Source: Halocafeteria seosinensis
Taxonomy: Eukaryota > Sar > Bigyra > Bicosoecida
Assembly (NCBI GenBank): GCA_001687465.1
Contig: LVLI01000588.1
Span: 1 to 41,114, forward strand
DNA length: 41,114 bases
Direction of reading: 5' to 3'
The notes under the pieces are model-generated. The model was not told the origin of the DNA, ran no database searches, and saw only the letters and a list, made by a program, of their open reading frames with translations. Made by a program: the position numbers and the translations under genes. The stretch's first letter is position 1. Each line of letters begins with the position of its first letter. Positions 13,143 to 25,200 of the stretch are shown piece by piece.

Positions 13143-14977
13143 TTGCGTGGTCTGAGCTCGTTAAAATCGGTTGTATCCAAGGGCCACGCCAGGAGAATGC
13201 CCCCAGCCAAGAAGAAGACCTCCTCCCCCGAGACCTTATCTCAGCTCCAGGAGGCCGACGAAGGCTCATCGTCCGCTCCGTCCGTACATGCTAGCTCCTC
13301 CAAACGCGTCTATGGTGTCCCCTATCAGGAAGATACACTGCAAAAGCTATTCAATGGAAAACTGAGACGCTGGCTACGCTATGAGTTCTGCTACTCCTCG
13401 TTGGAACGATGCTATTTTGCAGTGAATGAATTCGAAGGACTACTTCAACAAAAGATGAACATGCCTCTTCCTGTGCATTTGTCCAGGCGAGAGTGGGCCG
13501 CCATTCGAAAAGCCATGGGAACGCGCAAGGGTCCCCGCCGACTGAGCAAGGCTTACTTGAAAAATGAGCGGGAATATCTTCATGAAGAGAAGGAAAATAT
13601 ACGCTCTTTACAAAGAGGGGAGACGATGGCATACCATGCGACTTTGGCAACACCAGTACCCTGTCCATTACAAGTGGGTATGCTGGTGACGGCCGTACAC
13701 CCGGTGACAAAATGCGTAAGTTCTCTGTCTGATATGGCCAATCCAGTTGTTAAGCGCGACATTTCTCTTTCTCTTCCTTTTCGTTGTTTCGGATGATGCA
13801 GCTAGAGAAGGGAAAGATCCGTTCTATTGATGCCCAGAGTACCAAACTATCCCTCACGTTTCAGAGTTCTCCCTCGGTTACTCATAGCGTGGACGAAGCA
13901 GATATATTCCCTCATGGATACCTACCACTACTCTACGTACCAAGTGAACCTGTTCGAAGCTGTACCAATGGTTTAATTGAATATAGTCAAGGTGATGGAT
14001 GTGCCCTGTCACGGTGGGCGCTAGGAAATAAAAACATCAGCGCTATGCAATATTTACGACCCCTGGAAAGCATCAAGTACTGCTCATCCGAAGGCGCAGA
14101 GCAGCAAAATTCAGCACAGAGCAGTGATCGGAAAATGGTGTACTACAATTTGTTAAGGAAGATGGCTATATCCACTGCTACCCAATTCGAACAATTACTA
14201 GAACAGAAACGGATTTTATTGAGGTCATGCTCGGAGCTTCGACAAAAAGCGGAGCAAGACGATCCTGCAGAAAGAAGGGAGAAATATCATACCTCTATAG
14301 CATGGTTGTTACTTTGTATGGACATAATCGATTCCCGTTTGGAGAGTGTAGAGATGAGCAAATCGAAGATAATGGATTTACAAAATGAATTGCAACTGAA
14401 TGACGTTTCTGACTGTCATACTTCGTCGACTTTGGATTCGTGGCAAAACGCCAAGGTAGAAGCGCTGATTGCTTCAAGCCGATGGTCCGCCACAAAAGCA
14501 ATCCCAGATGTGGTGCATCAGATCGCCGTAAGTGCAATGGTCGCAGCTAGTGCTTGTAGTTAGATACAATTTCTTAATACTCAAGACAAGCGTTTGCAGA
14601 ACGGAGACTGGCAACTGCAGGACTCTGACTCAAACGAGTTAGATAAACCAATGCTAAGCAGATTGTGTGCATCATGTCAGAGGTGTTCTAAAGACTTGTC
14701 GACATCAACGACTATTTTATTTTTGGTAAGTTCCTGCGAGGCCCTGTTCGTTTTCTTGACTAGAGTAACAAGTATATGTAAACGATCGCAGTTACTACAA
14801 TCCACGAGATGGTGCACGAATGCTGAAGAAGTGGAACTATCGTTGAATACATTGGTCGAACGCCTAAAACCGCGATACTCTTCGAATTTACCGATTTATC
14901 AGGAATTGCAAACTTACAAGAATATAGTGCTCCAGCATTTCCTCCCTCTCTCCGTTGATCGGCAAGACCCTCAATAA
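13143..14977 (+). CDS. LIN9: LIN9 / ALWAYS EARLY family, DREAM/MuvB subunit
   Basis: Exons 13143..13715, 13802..14527, 14600..14725 and 14792..14977 join in frame to about 536 aa. Residues about 69-155 form a DIRP domain, seen in KLRRWLRYEFCYSSLER, NEFEGLL, LSRREWAAIRKAMG and PRRLSKAYLKNEREYL. LIN9 is the scaffold of the MuvB core that represses or activates cell-cycle genes with E2F or Myb partners in the nucleus. Downstream of the first intron, LEKGKIRSIDAQSTKLSLTF matches the conserved segment after DIRP. All three introns are phase 0 (86, 72 and 66 nt); the last is a multiple of three with no stop. The start is uncertain: ATG at 13197 (MPPAKKK) is also good, and an upstream exon from ATG 13050 with donor near 13066 would splice into 13182. 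It converges on ATP11 with 98 bp between stops. Confidence 0.85.
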
Positions 14978-15075
14978 TTCAGAATATACAGGTGCCTCTA
15001 ATTCGAGTAGTGCTATGCCTACGATTGCGGTAGGTAGGTACGTTATGTGGTTACGAGCATCGTATATTTTACTTC

Positions 15076-15861
15076 TTATCGAGGACATCGCTCCAACCAT
15101 TGTTGATAGTTGAACTCTCGAGGATACTGATTGAAAGTCTCTACCCATTTCGGTTCTTCAAGGTATGCAAACCTTAAGAGCCGTAGCATTGTATTGGCAT
15201 CTTCCTTGGTTAAATGAGCAGAAAAGTCTCCTCGTACAAGTACAAGCTGTTTGCGCGAAATTAGTTCGTCATAGCATGTCACAGCAAAATATGGCTCTGC
15301 GGCGGAAGGGTTCCGTCGATAATCTTCTAAGTATGTAAAAATACAGTATCTGTCTTGAAATTGTGAGAGCAACAAGAAAAACTTGTCTTCCTCTTTAAAC
15401 ACTGGAAAAATGAAGAAAGGACTGCAAGGAATCAAATAATACCGACGATATTAACTCACACACTGTTGGTTTGTGCTCACATACTTTTGTCGTGCTCGTT
15501 CTTTGAGCAGGTTAAATTCTCCTTCTTCGAACGTGGTAGCCACTGAATCATTTCGCTCTTCGTGGAACTTGTTCCAAATCTCCTTGATCGTCTCTGGTGG
15601 CTCACGTTCAATCAATGCATATTTCACGATTTGGTCCAATCGGCGTGGGGCTGGGAATGAGAATCCTGGCATATATTTCGCGTTCTGTGTCAAATAAGGG
15701 TGCTGCGACTCGTTCGTCACGATGCTGTGTCCTCCATCACTAGAACCACTCGAGAAAACTCGGGAACTAGCTCCCGTATATGGTGTATAATGAAGTTGCC
15801 TCGGCGTCCTTGCTACCGAAGACAGCACTCGGTTCACAGTATATCGTCCTATTCGTTCCAT
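15076..15861 (-). CDS. ATPAF1: ATP11/ATPAF1, F1-ATPase assembly chaperone
   Basis: Exons 15861..15485 and 15421..15076 give about 240 aa. ATP11 binds the F1 beta subunit in the mitochondrial matrix and prevents its aggregation before the alpha3beta3 hexamer forms. The N-terminus (MERIGRYTVNRVLSSVAR) is basic and amphipathic, as for a mitochondrial presequence. The body matches the family: IVKYALIEREPPETIKEIW, the FNLLKERARQ segment, FPVFKEEDKFFLLLSQFQ and a late LVLVRGD. The intron (63 nt, GTATGT..TGCAG, phase 2) restores RARQNPFFIFP, which lines up without a gap with the human RAQSCPTFLCALP. A nearer donor (GTGAGT at about 15465) would not keep the frame. An in-frame ATG at 15885 would add eight residues. 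It is divergent with SYO1 across about 267 bp. Confidence 0.85.
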
Positions 15862-16128
15862 TATTTTTGTATTGTGACAACGCACGCAAGTGGGTAAGAA
15901 TACATACCATATACTATCCGATCAAAGTACAAACGTATCAGAATCGCTAACTATAGCCTATACAGTTGGTTGCAATTTGCATAGCTCCCGATCGAGCAAT
16001 CAAAACGTTCACTTTACACTTATTCACTCTGGAGTATCTAGTTCAGCAAAGTTTAGCTGTCCTTGACGAGTGAGAGAAGAGTGTAAAACAGGGATTTTAA
16101 TTAGAGAGTCTCTTTTCTACAAAACAAC

Positions 16129-18315
16129 ATGGGCAAGGCAAAAAAATCGAAAGCAACGCAGCGACAACAGCGTCGTGCGGTCGCGACTGACACCCTGCCA
16201 GGGTCGAATAATGATGCCTTAGAGGACGATAATGACGACATGCTCTACGATTCCAAGGAGATGAATGGACATGCCAGTGGATCAGCTCCTAATTTTCAAG
16301 GCACGGGTGAACTCAGCATCGTCAAAGAGGTAGGTGTAGATGATGTTGAAGTTGAACTTGAGCTCATCCCCGTAACATGATTAATGCTCTATAAGGCTTC
16401 ATTCGTACCATTTTTTTTCCGATGATCGCAGCTGCAATCTACTGACTCCAAGAAGAGGGGCATGGCATGCACCTCCTTGGCTGGAATCTTTGGGGACCAG
16501 TCTGACCAAGACACGCTGGAGTACGCTGTGAAGCAGTTCCTGGCTGCGGATGGATTAAAGCATCTAGTGGCTCGTATCGCGGATCAAGACGAGCTCATTC
16601 GCAAGGAAGCCATAGGAGCATTACGGTACGTTTGCCTCACTTGTCGGGGTACAATGATATCGTCCACTGTTTATAAGATATTGTGTTACAGCAACATTGC
16701 GCTGATTGATGAGACAAAGTATTGCGACATACTGGTCAAAGAGGACACTGCCACTCCTCTCTTGGCATTAGTCAACGAGGTAAGGCGACTCAGTCTATGT
16801 TGTGCATCTTTAGGTAATTACCGCATGAACATCTCTTACATATCCTTCGTTCAGGTTCTCAAGCAAGGTACTCAGCCAGCGTCCGTAACTCAGGAATGTG
16901 CAATGGAAGCAATTTCACTACTCAACCTGTTAATCGATAACTGCCCACGTTGTCTAGACTATGTCAATCGCGATGAACTGTTCATCTCTTTAATGAGAGT
17001 GAACCAGAGTGAAGACCACTGGATATTCATGAACTTGCAGCATCTAGAGGCATGGAGCCAGCTGTTATACTCCATTGCCGAAGATAATCCCGTTTCCGGA
17101 AATAAGCTAAGACAGGAGCGCACGCTTGGGCTCTCACTTTTGCGTACAGCTGTGTGGATACCAAAGGCCATCGACAGGACCCAAGATAAGCAAGAACGGT
17201 TGTATTTATTCAGGGCCGGTTTGAATCTGCTCAACGCCCTATATGCCGCTGGCGTTCTCAGCGATCAATTTATGGACTCTCAGGAAGCGGAAGAGTGTGT
17301 GCGGAGTATAAAACCTTTAGTCGAAATACCTTGTAGCATTGATCCAGTGTCTCTGCTTCTGTCGATACGCGATCAGATAAAAGAAGAAACAGAGTATCGC
17401 ACACAAACCGAGAACCCGACTACAGATGCGATCCATAGCTACGCAACCAGGACGAGAGAAATCAAGCAAGACGTCGATTCCCAAATGCGATTAGCAAGTT
17501 CCTCGTTAGAAACTCTTTGTAACCTCAGTCTTCCAGAGAATGAATCTATGTCCACAATCACAGGGTTGATGAAGTACTATGAATTCCATCGGATAAGTGG
17601 AAATTTGCTACATCAGATCGTGGAGGGTCTCTCCAAACTGGAAGATGGTCTCTTTGCTCAAGGAGCCCGCTTTGTCCAGAAAGTGTTGCAGCGATCTCTT
17701 GAGTGCATTGGAAATATGACGCAGAACTTCCCTCTTTGTGACGGTGAGACAATGCAACAGTTGTGGAATCTATATTTAGAGAGTCTACGAGCCTTCGTAC
17801 AGTCAAGCATAGTCACCGACATGTCAATTATTATTGAACGCTCCACTATTTGTGCGGGGAGCCTCTTTCAGCAAGCTTTGCAAGAGGGGAATTCATTGGT
17901 AATTTCGGACGAACAAGTGGAATCAATCTTCCAGGTTTCCGACTTCGTACTCAGAAATGAGCCTGAAAAATTCGGAGACGCAATCTGCATGCTTCCACAC
18001 CTCATCGGTGCTCTGCTTCAGGCTAGAAAAGAGAGTCACATAGCTCAAAGGGTTTCCGATGAGCTGCTGCGTTATTACGGCTTAAGAGATCCGAAAGTAC
18101 TCGCTGAGCTATGTGATACCCTATTTGACATATTTTGCGATGAATCGTACGACGCCATATATAAAAGCGCCGGTTGGCAGGAAAAGTGCCGAGACATTGG
18201 GAACGTTCTGTCTAAGGCTGTTCAAAGTTCAGCGGAAACTGCTGACGGTATTACTGAGCATATGCAAGAAGTATGCGAGAATCTCGTTCGTTTCCTGGAA
18301 TATAAGGGGCCATGA
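16129..18315 (+). CDS. SYO1: SYO1/HEATR3, ribosomal protein import adaptor
   Basis: Exons 16129..16329, 16432..16625, 16692..16779 and 16855..18315 join to 647 aa. SYO1 (human HEATR3) carries newly made uL5 and uL18 into the nucleus for 5S RNP and 60S assembly. The protein starts MGKAKKSKATQRQQRR, the basic tail typical of the family, followed by an acidic stretch and ARM/HEAT repeats. EAIGALR|NIALIDETKYCD, rejoined across the second intron, matches the conserved GALRNLS segment. The C-terminal LAELCDTLFDIFCDESYD and FLEYKGP match the family end. Introns are 102, 66 and 75 nt; the second and third are multiples of three and contain no stop, so unspliced message would still be readable through them. 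Its stop lies 17 bp from that of the COMM-domain gene on the other strand. Confidence 0.9.
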
Positions 18316-18332
18316 ACTCGCCCGACGCGTCT

Positions 18333-19250
18333 TTATAGCACATCTAATTGTGACTGCACGTCATCAAACACCGCTAGAAGGTGTTGTAAGTCTCTTTCTT
18401 TCAACACAAGTTGCTGATCCTGCGAAAGACGAAATTTTGTAACTTCCCGAGGAAGGACATCGGATCCAAAGCGGGTGGAGGTCGGAGAATAACTTACTTG
18501 GCCGTCCGCGTCCGACACGGTAAAGAGAGACTCAAGACAGTCTTGGCGGGACTGCTGACTAAACAGTGATTGTAAGTCTAGCTGAACATGCGATGTGCCT
18601 GGAGTCGATGTGGTATCCTCGGATAAAGTGGATTCCATATCACGTAGTGTCTTCATAACGCTGGACCGATGTTCCACCCATTCAGCTACTATTGCCTCGC
18701 TCTGTATAAACAGCCACCTCCAAATTAAAGCAAATCACACAACGCTGCATAATGTCACTTGTCTTTTCGGTCAGAATGCTTACATATGATTGGGGTAAAC
18801 CGATTTCGCTGCATACCTCCTTCCCTGTATTTGCATTAGCATCATTGTAAGCTAATCGTTGGAGCACCACCAGAGTTCCGCGTATGGCTGCTGCTTTCTG
18901 TGTTTCTTCAATGGATTTCTCCGCGACAATCTGGTTGAGGATAGCTTGAATAGATTGCAATGGTGACATTCCTTCCTTCCCGTTGGCTGCGGTTTTGTAG
19001 CCTCGTATAGCTTTAAGCAACAAGGGCACTTTCTGGTGTTCAGGGAGTGATTCATCTTCCCTCGCTGGCTTCAGGACCTTCTGCACCAGTTGTCGAATTT
19101 CATCGTGAGTGAGAGCACCTGTGATATCTTGCACAATGTCCTCACGCCTGCAGTGCAGCAAGGAAAAACACCTTTACAAGCGTGTGTGTTATATAGAGGT
19201 AGGTGGATCTTCCTCTCTTACTTGGTGCCTGCTGCCATGGTAGATGCCAT
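18333..19250 (-). CDS. COMM domain-containing protein
   Basis: Exons 19250..19222, 19147..18784, 18701..18498 and 18419..18333 give 227 aa. COMMD proteins assemble in the Commander complex with CCDC22/CCDC93 and guide endosomal recycling of membrane cargo. The helical N-domain contains IRGTLVVLQRLAYNDAN, close in style to the COMMD10 helix before the COMM domain. The C-terminal domain carries HVQLDLQSLF, then ESLFTVSDADGQ joined across the last intron to DQQLVLKERDLQHLLAVF and the end VQSQLDVL, the usual COMM finish. Introns are 74, 82 and 78 nt with phases 2, 0 and 0, all consistent. The last has no stop and is 26 codons long, so retention would insert a peptide into the COMM domain. The COMMD paralogue is not certain. 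It is tail-to-tail with SYO1 and divergent with MPC1. Confidence 0.75.
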
Positions 19251-19352
19251 TTTAGTTGCCTCCTCGTCTATCGTTGTCCCCTATTTTTCTTCCAGTCCAC
19301 AAGCGTATAATGTGCATTGACACACAACAAACGGAACCTGTAAGCAGGCTGT

Positions 19353-19367
19353 AACACAGGCTGTGTT
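19353..19367. promoter_or_regulatory. 15-bp palindrome in COMMD/MPC1 divergent promoter
   Basis: AACACAG-G-CTGTGTT is a perfect inverted repeat with one central base, lying in the 300-bp gap (19251-19550) between two divergent start codons. Its form suits a dimeric transcription factor; no factor can be named. Confidence 0.35.
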
Positions 19368-19550
19368 CACAGCGCTCTGTATAGGTAATAGAGCCGCAGC
19401 ACTTCACACGCTGGAAGCCGGCCCGGAGGGAAGGTATTGCTGCCTGAATGCCAGCACTATTGACTGTACAGGATAGTTTTCTTGTTCGATGATTATTATT
19501 ATATTTACTACCTATCTATCTTGAATGTGGGTTTGGTTATAGAGAACACG

Positions 19551-19986
19551 ATGGCAGCCCGATTTCAACAATTTCTCCAGAGTCCTACGGGACCCAAGAC
19601 CGTCCATTTTTGGGGTATGTACGCATGCAAGGACATCATTGGCACCTTCTATACAATTGTGGTCAAATATCCAATTACTCATGCTACCACAGGACCGATA
19701 GCGAACTGGGGATTCGTCCTAGCGGTACGTCTGGGCCATGAATTCCCCAAGGATACTGCTATGAAATACTTGGAGTGTTAGTGAAGTGTTGCAGGCAATG
19801 CTTGATATGGATAAGCACCCAGACTATATTTCCACTAATATGACTGCCGTATTAACAGTATACAGCAGTTTATTCATGAGATTCGCCTGGATGGTCCGAC
19901 CAAGGAATTACTTATTACTCGCCTGTCATGCTAGCAACGCTTCAGCTCAACTCTTTCTACTACAGAAAAAACTAAGATACAAGTAA
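19551..19986 (+). CDS. MPC1: Mitochondrial pyruvate carrier subunit 1
   Basis: Exons 19551..19614, 19693..19724 and 19795..19986 join to 95 aa, slightly shorter than the ~105-130 aa usual for MPC1. With MPC2 it forms the inner-membrane heterodimer that imports pyruvate into the matrix. The signatures are clear: the start [13 protein letters not shown], then [14 protein letters not shown] rebuilt over the first intron, [21 protein letters not shown], and [20 protein letters not shown]. Introns are 78 nt (phase 1) and 70 nt (phase 0). The second exon has only 32 nt. A GTAAGT overlaps the final AAG-TAA codons, so a short extra C-terminal exon is possible, but the protein is already complete. No MPC2 is present in the window. 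Confidence 0.93.
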
Positions 19987-20160
19987 GTACAGTCCTTTTC
20001 TTCATTCTTGTATATTTTTGGATGCGTAGCAATCTAATACTGATGTAGCGGGTGTGATCGGTGCGTGTGACTATTTTGTCGTGGGTTTGTACTCCAGCGC
20101 TAGCAAGAAAAACGAATCGATAGAAGAACAACGCCAATAGGATCTCGGAGTAGACCAAAT

Positions 20161-21886
20161 CTACTCTTGGTTCACTTCATATCCGTATTCAGCCATTACA
20201 CTCACCAAGATCTTGTTATCTAAAGTTCTTGGGGCTGTATGGTGAATATTGCTTAAGTAAATTTGCCGGGCAGCTTCTTTCCGCAATTCTATCACTTTGA
20301 TAAGCTGATTCTGCTCATCGATGGACAAGGGTTCCGTTTCAAGCCGCTTCCGAAGCCACTGAGTTTCATTGAACTCGTGTCCATACTTTCCTGCCTCCAT
20401 GGCAGCCATGATGAACTCTACACAAATCATGAGCTTTCTAGCAGTGGATGGATCCACATCAGTCGGGTTCAACGAGTCATGGGAAGCTTGATCATCAAAC
20501 GTCTGTACGTAAGCAATTAAAACATTGGTCAATACAAAGGAATCGCTTCCTTCCACCAACAATAAAGCAACACATACTTCTGAGCGGCCCTCAGCGGTAG
20601 CCTTTAGTCTCCTGTGCACACACTGTAAATATTCGTGCGACTTCTCGAGAAGGGCATCCCAAGTTCCATGGTTGGACGCTTGAGTTTGTGGCTGGTCATC
20701 AGCGGTATCTGGGAAAACGCTCTTCAATAAAAGTGTTGGTCTTCCTTGTGTTTGTGTGCCTTTAGTAATGAATCGACTCAAAACGGTATCCATGGCGTTC
20801 ACAAGCGCATAGACTTGCGATTCAGGCTCGTTTTCTGCGGCTCGAGCCTCCTCAATTTTCACGAGCATAAGCGTACTGAGTAGCATCGCATGACCAGCTA
20901 AAGGATCCCGAGATAAGGCCTTACTGAATTCCCATTTTTCGGGGGTGTGGGGGTATACAGGCATTGCTACCTCATGTAACCTATCAAAAAAATCACTGAT
21001 CTGATCACTAAACCCTCTCAAAGTATATAATACCTTTGCAGGTTCTGTGGGTCCCCGAGTTCGAGACAACTCTTTTAGGTTTTCCTGTTCAACTAGAGAG
21101 GCAAGAAATTCCGCAAAGTCTTTGCTTGAAATAGTTGGTAAAGAATGCGGCATTAGTGACGATCTGAAGGTTTGAGGCGATGCCTCTCCAGCAGCCACAG
21201 CTCGTTCATGCGAGGCTCTCTGTACTTGGAATTTCTTTACATCATCTAAAAGAATGGATCGACGAAGCTGTTGGATTCTTTTGGTCTGTTCAATTCCATC
21301 TTCTGAAACGCCACCTGTAGCCCAGCCAAAAACCACACGTTCATTGAAGTTTGTCAGATCTCAAGTCTTTCAGAACGCTACTTACCATTCTGCTCTGCTC
21401 TTCGGACTCTCACCCAAGACGGCATCCGTGAATATGCGTCTCTTTCGCGTTGCATCCATCCGTGAGCATCCTCACAAACTCGACCCACTCGGTATCCCAG
21501 AATGCCGTAAACCGTCATTGCAAGGAAATGATTCCAGGGCCGCCACATCAATGGCCGGAAGCAAAGCGAATTGAATACTAGCACCGACGATAACCCGGTC
21601 AATGTTGTCAGTGAAGCATACTGCATTGTACCACAAACAAGACGCCCCAGAACAGTGAAAAGAGGGTGAGGATACATAGCTCCCCTATAGCTTCCCTTCA
21701 CAGGAAACTACAAAAAAGGCCAAGGTATACGCGCCTCCGGGGGAACGTGGAGGACATCAACAACACAACAGATATAACATAGTGAGCACGTACAGACCAA
21801 CGTCCCCATCTTGGTTGTAAACGCCTGTCCTCTGGCTCCTGATCTGGAGGTAAAGACCATAGATTGTTGCGCTGTAGGAAGTCCAT
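20161..21886 (-). CDS. Unknown protein, N-terminal membrane segments
   Basis: Exons 21886..21794, 21707..21386 and 21314..20161 join to about 522 aa, with introns of 86 nt (GTACGT..TGTAG, phase 0) and 71 nt (GTAAGT..CTACAG, phase 1). The N-terminal ~135 residues hold two hydrophobic stretches (SLTTLTGLSSVLVFNSL and NHFLAMTVYGILGY) followed by VCEDAHGWMQRERDAYSRMP. That layout loosely recalls the small complex I subunit NDUFC2 (two membrane helices, then a charged R/Y-rich tail), but I cannot confirm it. The remaining ~385 residues are soluble, helical and unrecognised. The second part has no ATG near its beginning and the splice sites and phase fit, so I favour one fused gene. If the second intron is not used, the first part ends after NGK at TAG and a separate soluble gene with an unseen start must follow. 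Its stop converges on MPC1 174 bp away. Confidence 0.45.
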
Positions 21887-22296
21887 AGCCTTGTCCTCTA
21901 GCAACCACTCGGGCTATAAACGTCCAAATCTCCTCTAGATGAACTCCTTTCTTCCTCAAACCTATATGAGGGTATACACATATCATATGCGTGTTCCAAT
22001 GATTACCATAGCAATGCTGGTTCAAGATCTACTTCTCCCTGCAGAGTTTTATGGGATGCTCAAACAGGTGGCACAAAAGATTGTCACCTCTACAATTTCA
22101 GCAACTTGGAAACGTGGCAGATGGCCAAGTGATACCGTTGTTCAGATCCATTATTTCAAAATTGATTTATCACATTTTGAATGTGATGCAGAATGTGGTG
22201 TTATGGGTGATGGTTTCTACCAGCAGGAGGCCAAAAGACGCCCGAGTTACATTTATGTTTGGCTAGGCTAGGTGGAATCTACTTGTACCGCAAATT
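21887..22296. promoter_or_regulatory. Divergent intergenic region before the OGT-like gene
   Basis: These 410 bp separate the minus-strand two-segment protein from the OGT-like gene. An open stretch from ATG 21939 to 22271 (110 codons) contains several Met and Tyr codons but matches nothing and has no clear splice to the downstream gene. I treat the region as promoter and 5' leader. Confidence 0.35.
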
Positions 22297-25200
22297 ATGT
22301 TGAGCCATGTTCATACTTCCCCCCTTTTGTTCATTAAGTTCATTGCCTTTTTGGGAGTTTCATTTAACGCATTGTCTCAATTAGGAACCTCGAAATGGAT
22401 TTGTCCTGAGGAGGAATTGTATCTGCGTACTTCACAACATACACACTTCTTAGAAAGCTTGTCGCACAGTTACACGAGTCCGGAAGCCATGGAGCTTGCA
22501 TCGAAGAGACTGATGGAGTGTGCATGGGTGGACGAAGGCACTAGGATTATCGCCGGGATAAGGCATAGCGCATTCGCTCGAGCAACGGGAAGTGGTAAGT
22601 ACGGTGAGCAACTCGTTGAGCAACTCGTCAAGCACCATCACAAGCGACTACTAACATTGCAGAAGAAGGACTTGAAAGAGCCCTTCAAGGTTTGCATATG
22701 GTAGCACCGATGGATCCAAACCTTCTGTTGCTACAAACTCACTATTTATCTCTTAAGAGGACTGCATACCATTGGGAGCGTCATGAGGACTTACAGGAGA
22801 CGTTGCTATCAAAGGGCATAGAAAGCTCAGCAACCGCTGAGTTAAGCAGGCTACGACTTCTTCAGGAATCGTATATATTTTCCAGAGCTCTGCTGCCCCC
22901 TTTAGCTGTTTTCTTCAAGTATTCATCGAATACGTCCAATGGCGGTGGTTTTCAACTGCTCTGCCCAAATCTCACGGAACTTCGCATACCACGCCGCCCC
23001 ACCAAAGCAAGCTTTCCCTATGGGATCGATTTAGTTGATGGTATAACTGTTGGACTTGCCGAGCATTCAGATACTGCTGTAGCATTTGGAACGCACGAAG
23101 AAAGACCTTCGCTCCAATGGTCGACGTCCGGAGCCGCCGACGGCACCATGGTACAAATCGGCCATTTATCTACGGTACTCCAAATGAATGAAAGAGCAGC
23201 GTTGATGAACAGAGATTCTGAGAAAAAGATTTGTTCCTACCGGAGGTTAAAGATGTTGTCCAAAAGAGCAATGGACCAAGTCTTTGACGGAGTGCCCCTT
23301 GTTGCCAAAGAACTGCAGTATGCAACATTTTCCCTAGTAACGGAAGCCTGTGCCATACTGCCTCCGGTGTCAGCCTTGAGAACGTTCCCAACAGAGAGTT
23401 CAAAACTCCGGTTGGGATATATTTCGTTAAATTTTAAAGAGCACCCCATCGGTAGAGCTCTCTTTGGTGTTTTCGCCACTCACAATCGCCGAAGAGTAAA
23501 AATCGTCACAATCAACCTCGGATCTGTAGAAGACCAGCCCGAGGAAGAGTGGGTGCATCCAAACCGAGACCACATCGCAAAGATACCTACGCTGGAACAG
23601 TGCCACGTGTATCTCAAACGTCTAGCCGCTTGCCGAAGGTTGGTATCCAGCGAAGCCTGCGGCGACATTCGCACGCAAACTCTGCACTTATGCGCTGTGC
23701 TGACTCAATGGTCTCCACACCAAAGCGAACATCGCTCCACACAGTGCGGACAGTTAGGAGATATGCATTTAAATGTCTCGCAACGAAATCGTCTCGCTAT
23801 TGTTAGTGACGAAATGTACCAGCTTAAGTGGCGATCCGATTCAGCAAGTACTCTGCCGTTGTTCCAACAAAATTCCTCTCAACGCCACCAAGGCAACCCA
23901 GAATATCGCCGAGCTGTTCGTGACTCTTGCCAGCGGACCTCCACGTTTCATATCGCCGCTAAGGATCTAATAGAAAACCACTTTTACAGGAAGCTAGAGG
24001 CAACTACTCCGCACGATGTGATTGAGTATTTTGAATGGAATCGCTCCCAGCGATTAGATGTCCTGCTGGACCTGAGTCAGCGAGTAGATGGGTCAAGTAC
24101 TGCCAGGGCTTCCGAACTTGCCTCTATGCGGCCAGCCCCCATTGTTGTGTCATTATTAAGTGTACCGATGTCTGTATCAGACGGATGGCATGATTGGATG
24201 ATCGCAGATCGTTTTGTCCAGCCACCTGATAGGTTCGCGCAAATATCAGTTGTAACCGCGGGACACGCAAAAGGAGCTGATGACATTTTTTCATTACTTC
24301 CGGCTTCCACTGAGGGACTAATTTACTTTCCGCAAGGATATCATCCCGCAACAAAATCGCCTTTGGAGCCCGTTCGACTCGAACCCAAATTAATAGAACA
24401 ATCGTTGTCACGTTGCAGTAATGGTTCAGCAACAGTGAAGGGACGTCAGTTGGAAAACTGTTTCGCCCCAGTGGACCTTCAGGTAGTACGGAACGCAACG
24501 CTGATCACTTCGGATAAACTTCCATTCCTTAGAGAGTACCTTAAGTTGCCGCAATGTCCCTTTACACTGCGTTGTGGAGGAACAGGATATTTGGTCTTGG
24601 CTAGTGTAGTTCGGTCGAACAGAGTCTCTCCTCTCGTTGTCGCTATTTGGTTCCAGTTGATGTTGTCAGTTCCACATACGATATTATGGGCGAAACAAGT
24701 AAGCAAAAGGGGGATACGCATTAAGATAAGCAATGAGAACGGTATCGAAAAATATACTGGTTCATTTCGCAGAGTGATCAGTATGCGCAACAGAGATTCC
24801 TCGAACATGCTATGTCTTACGGGATATCGAAAGACAGGATATTCTTCTTTCCCGAAAGGTTGCCTTCATTCCAGTACTACCAAAGCTATGCCGCGATCGA
24901 CTTGATACTGGACACTCCCTTTTACAACGCACATTCTACTGCAATAGATGCACTTTGGCTAGGTAGGTCGACTGCGGTGCTCGTTGCCGACGAATTCTTA
25001 CAGACATACAGAAACAATACAAGTAATACGTGAACGCAGGTGCACCAATCCTAACATTCAGCGCTTCTTCGTTTCCGGGGAAAGTTTGCACTTCGCTCCT
25101 CATGGGTCTTGGAAAAGTCCGATATCTGGTAACATACTCGTGGAAGGAATATCTGGACGTAGCTGTCACTTTGCTGCGAAATCCACGTATTCTGAGCCAG

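Noticed and set aside
21939-22271. 110-codon frame as 5' exon of the OGT-like gene
   Set aside because: No recognisable motif and no donor/acceptor pair that joins it in frame to 22297.
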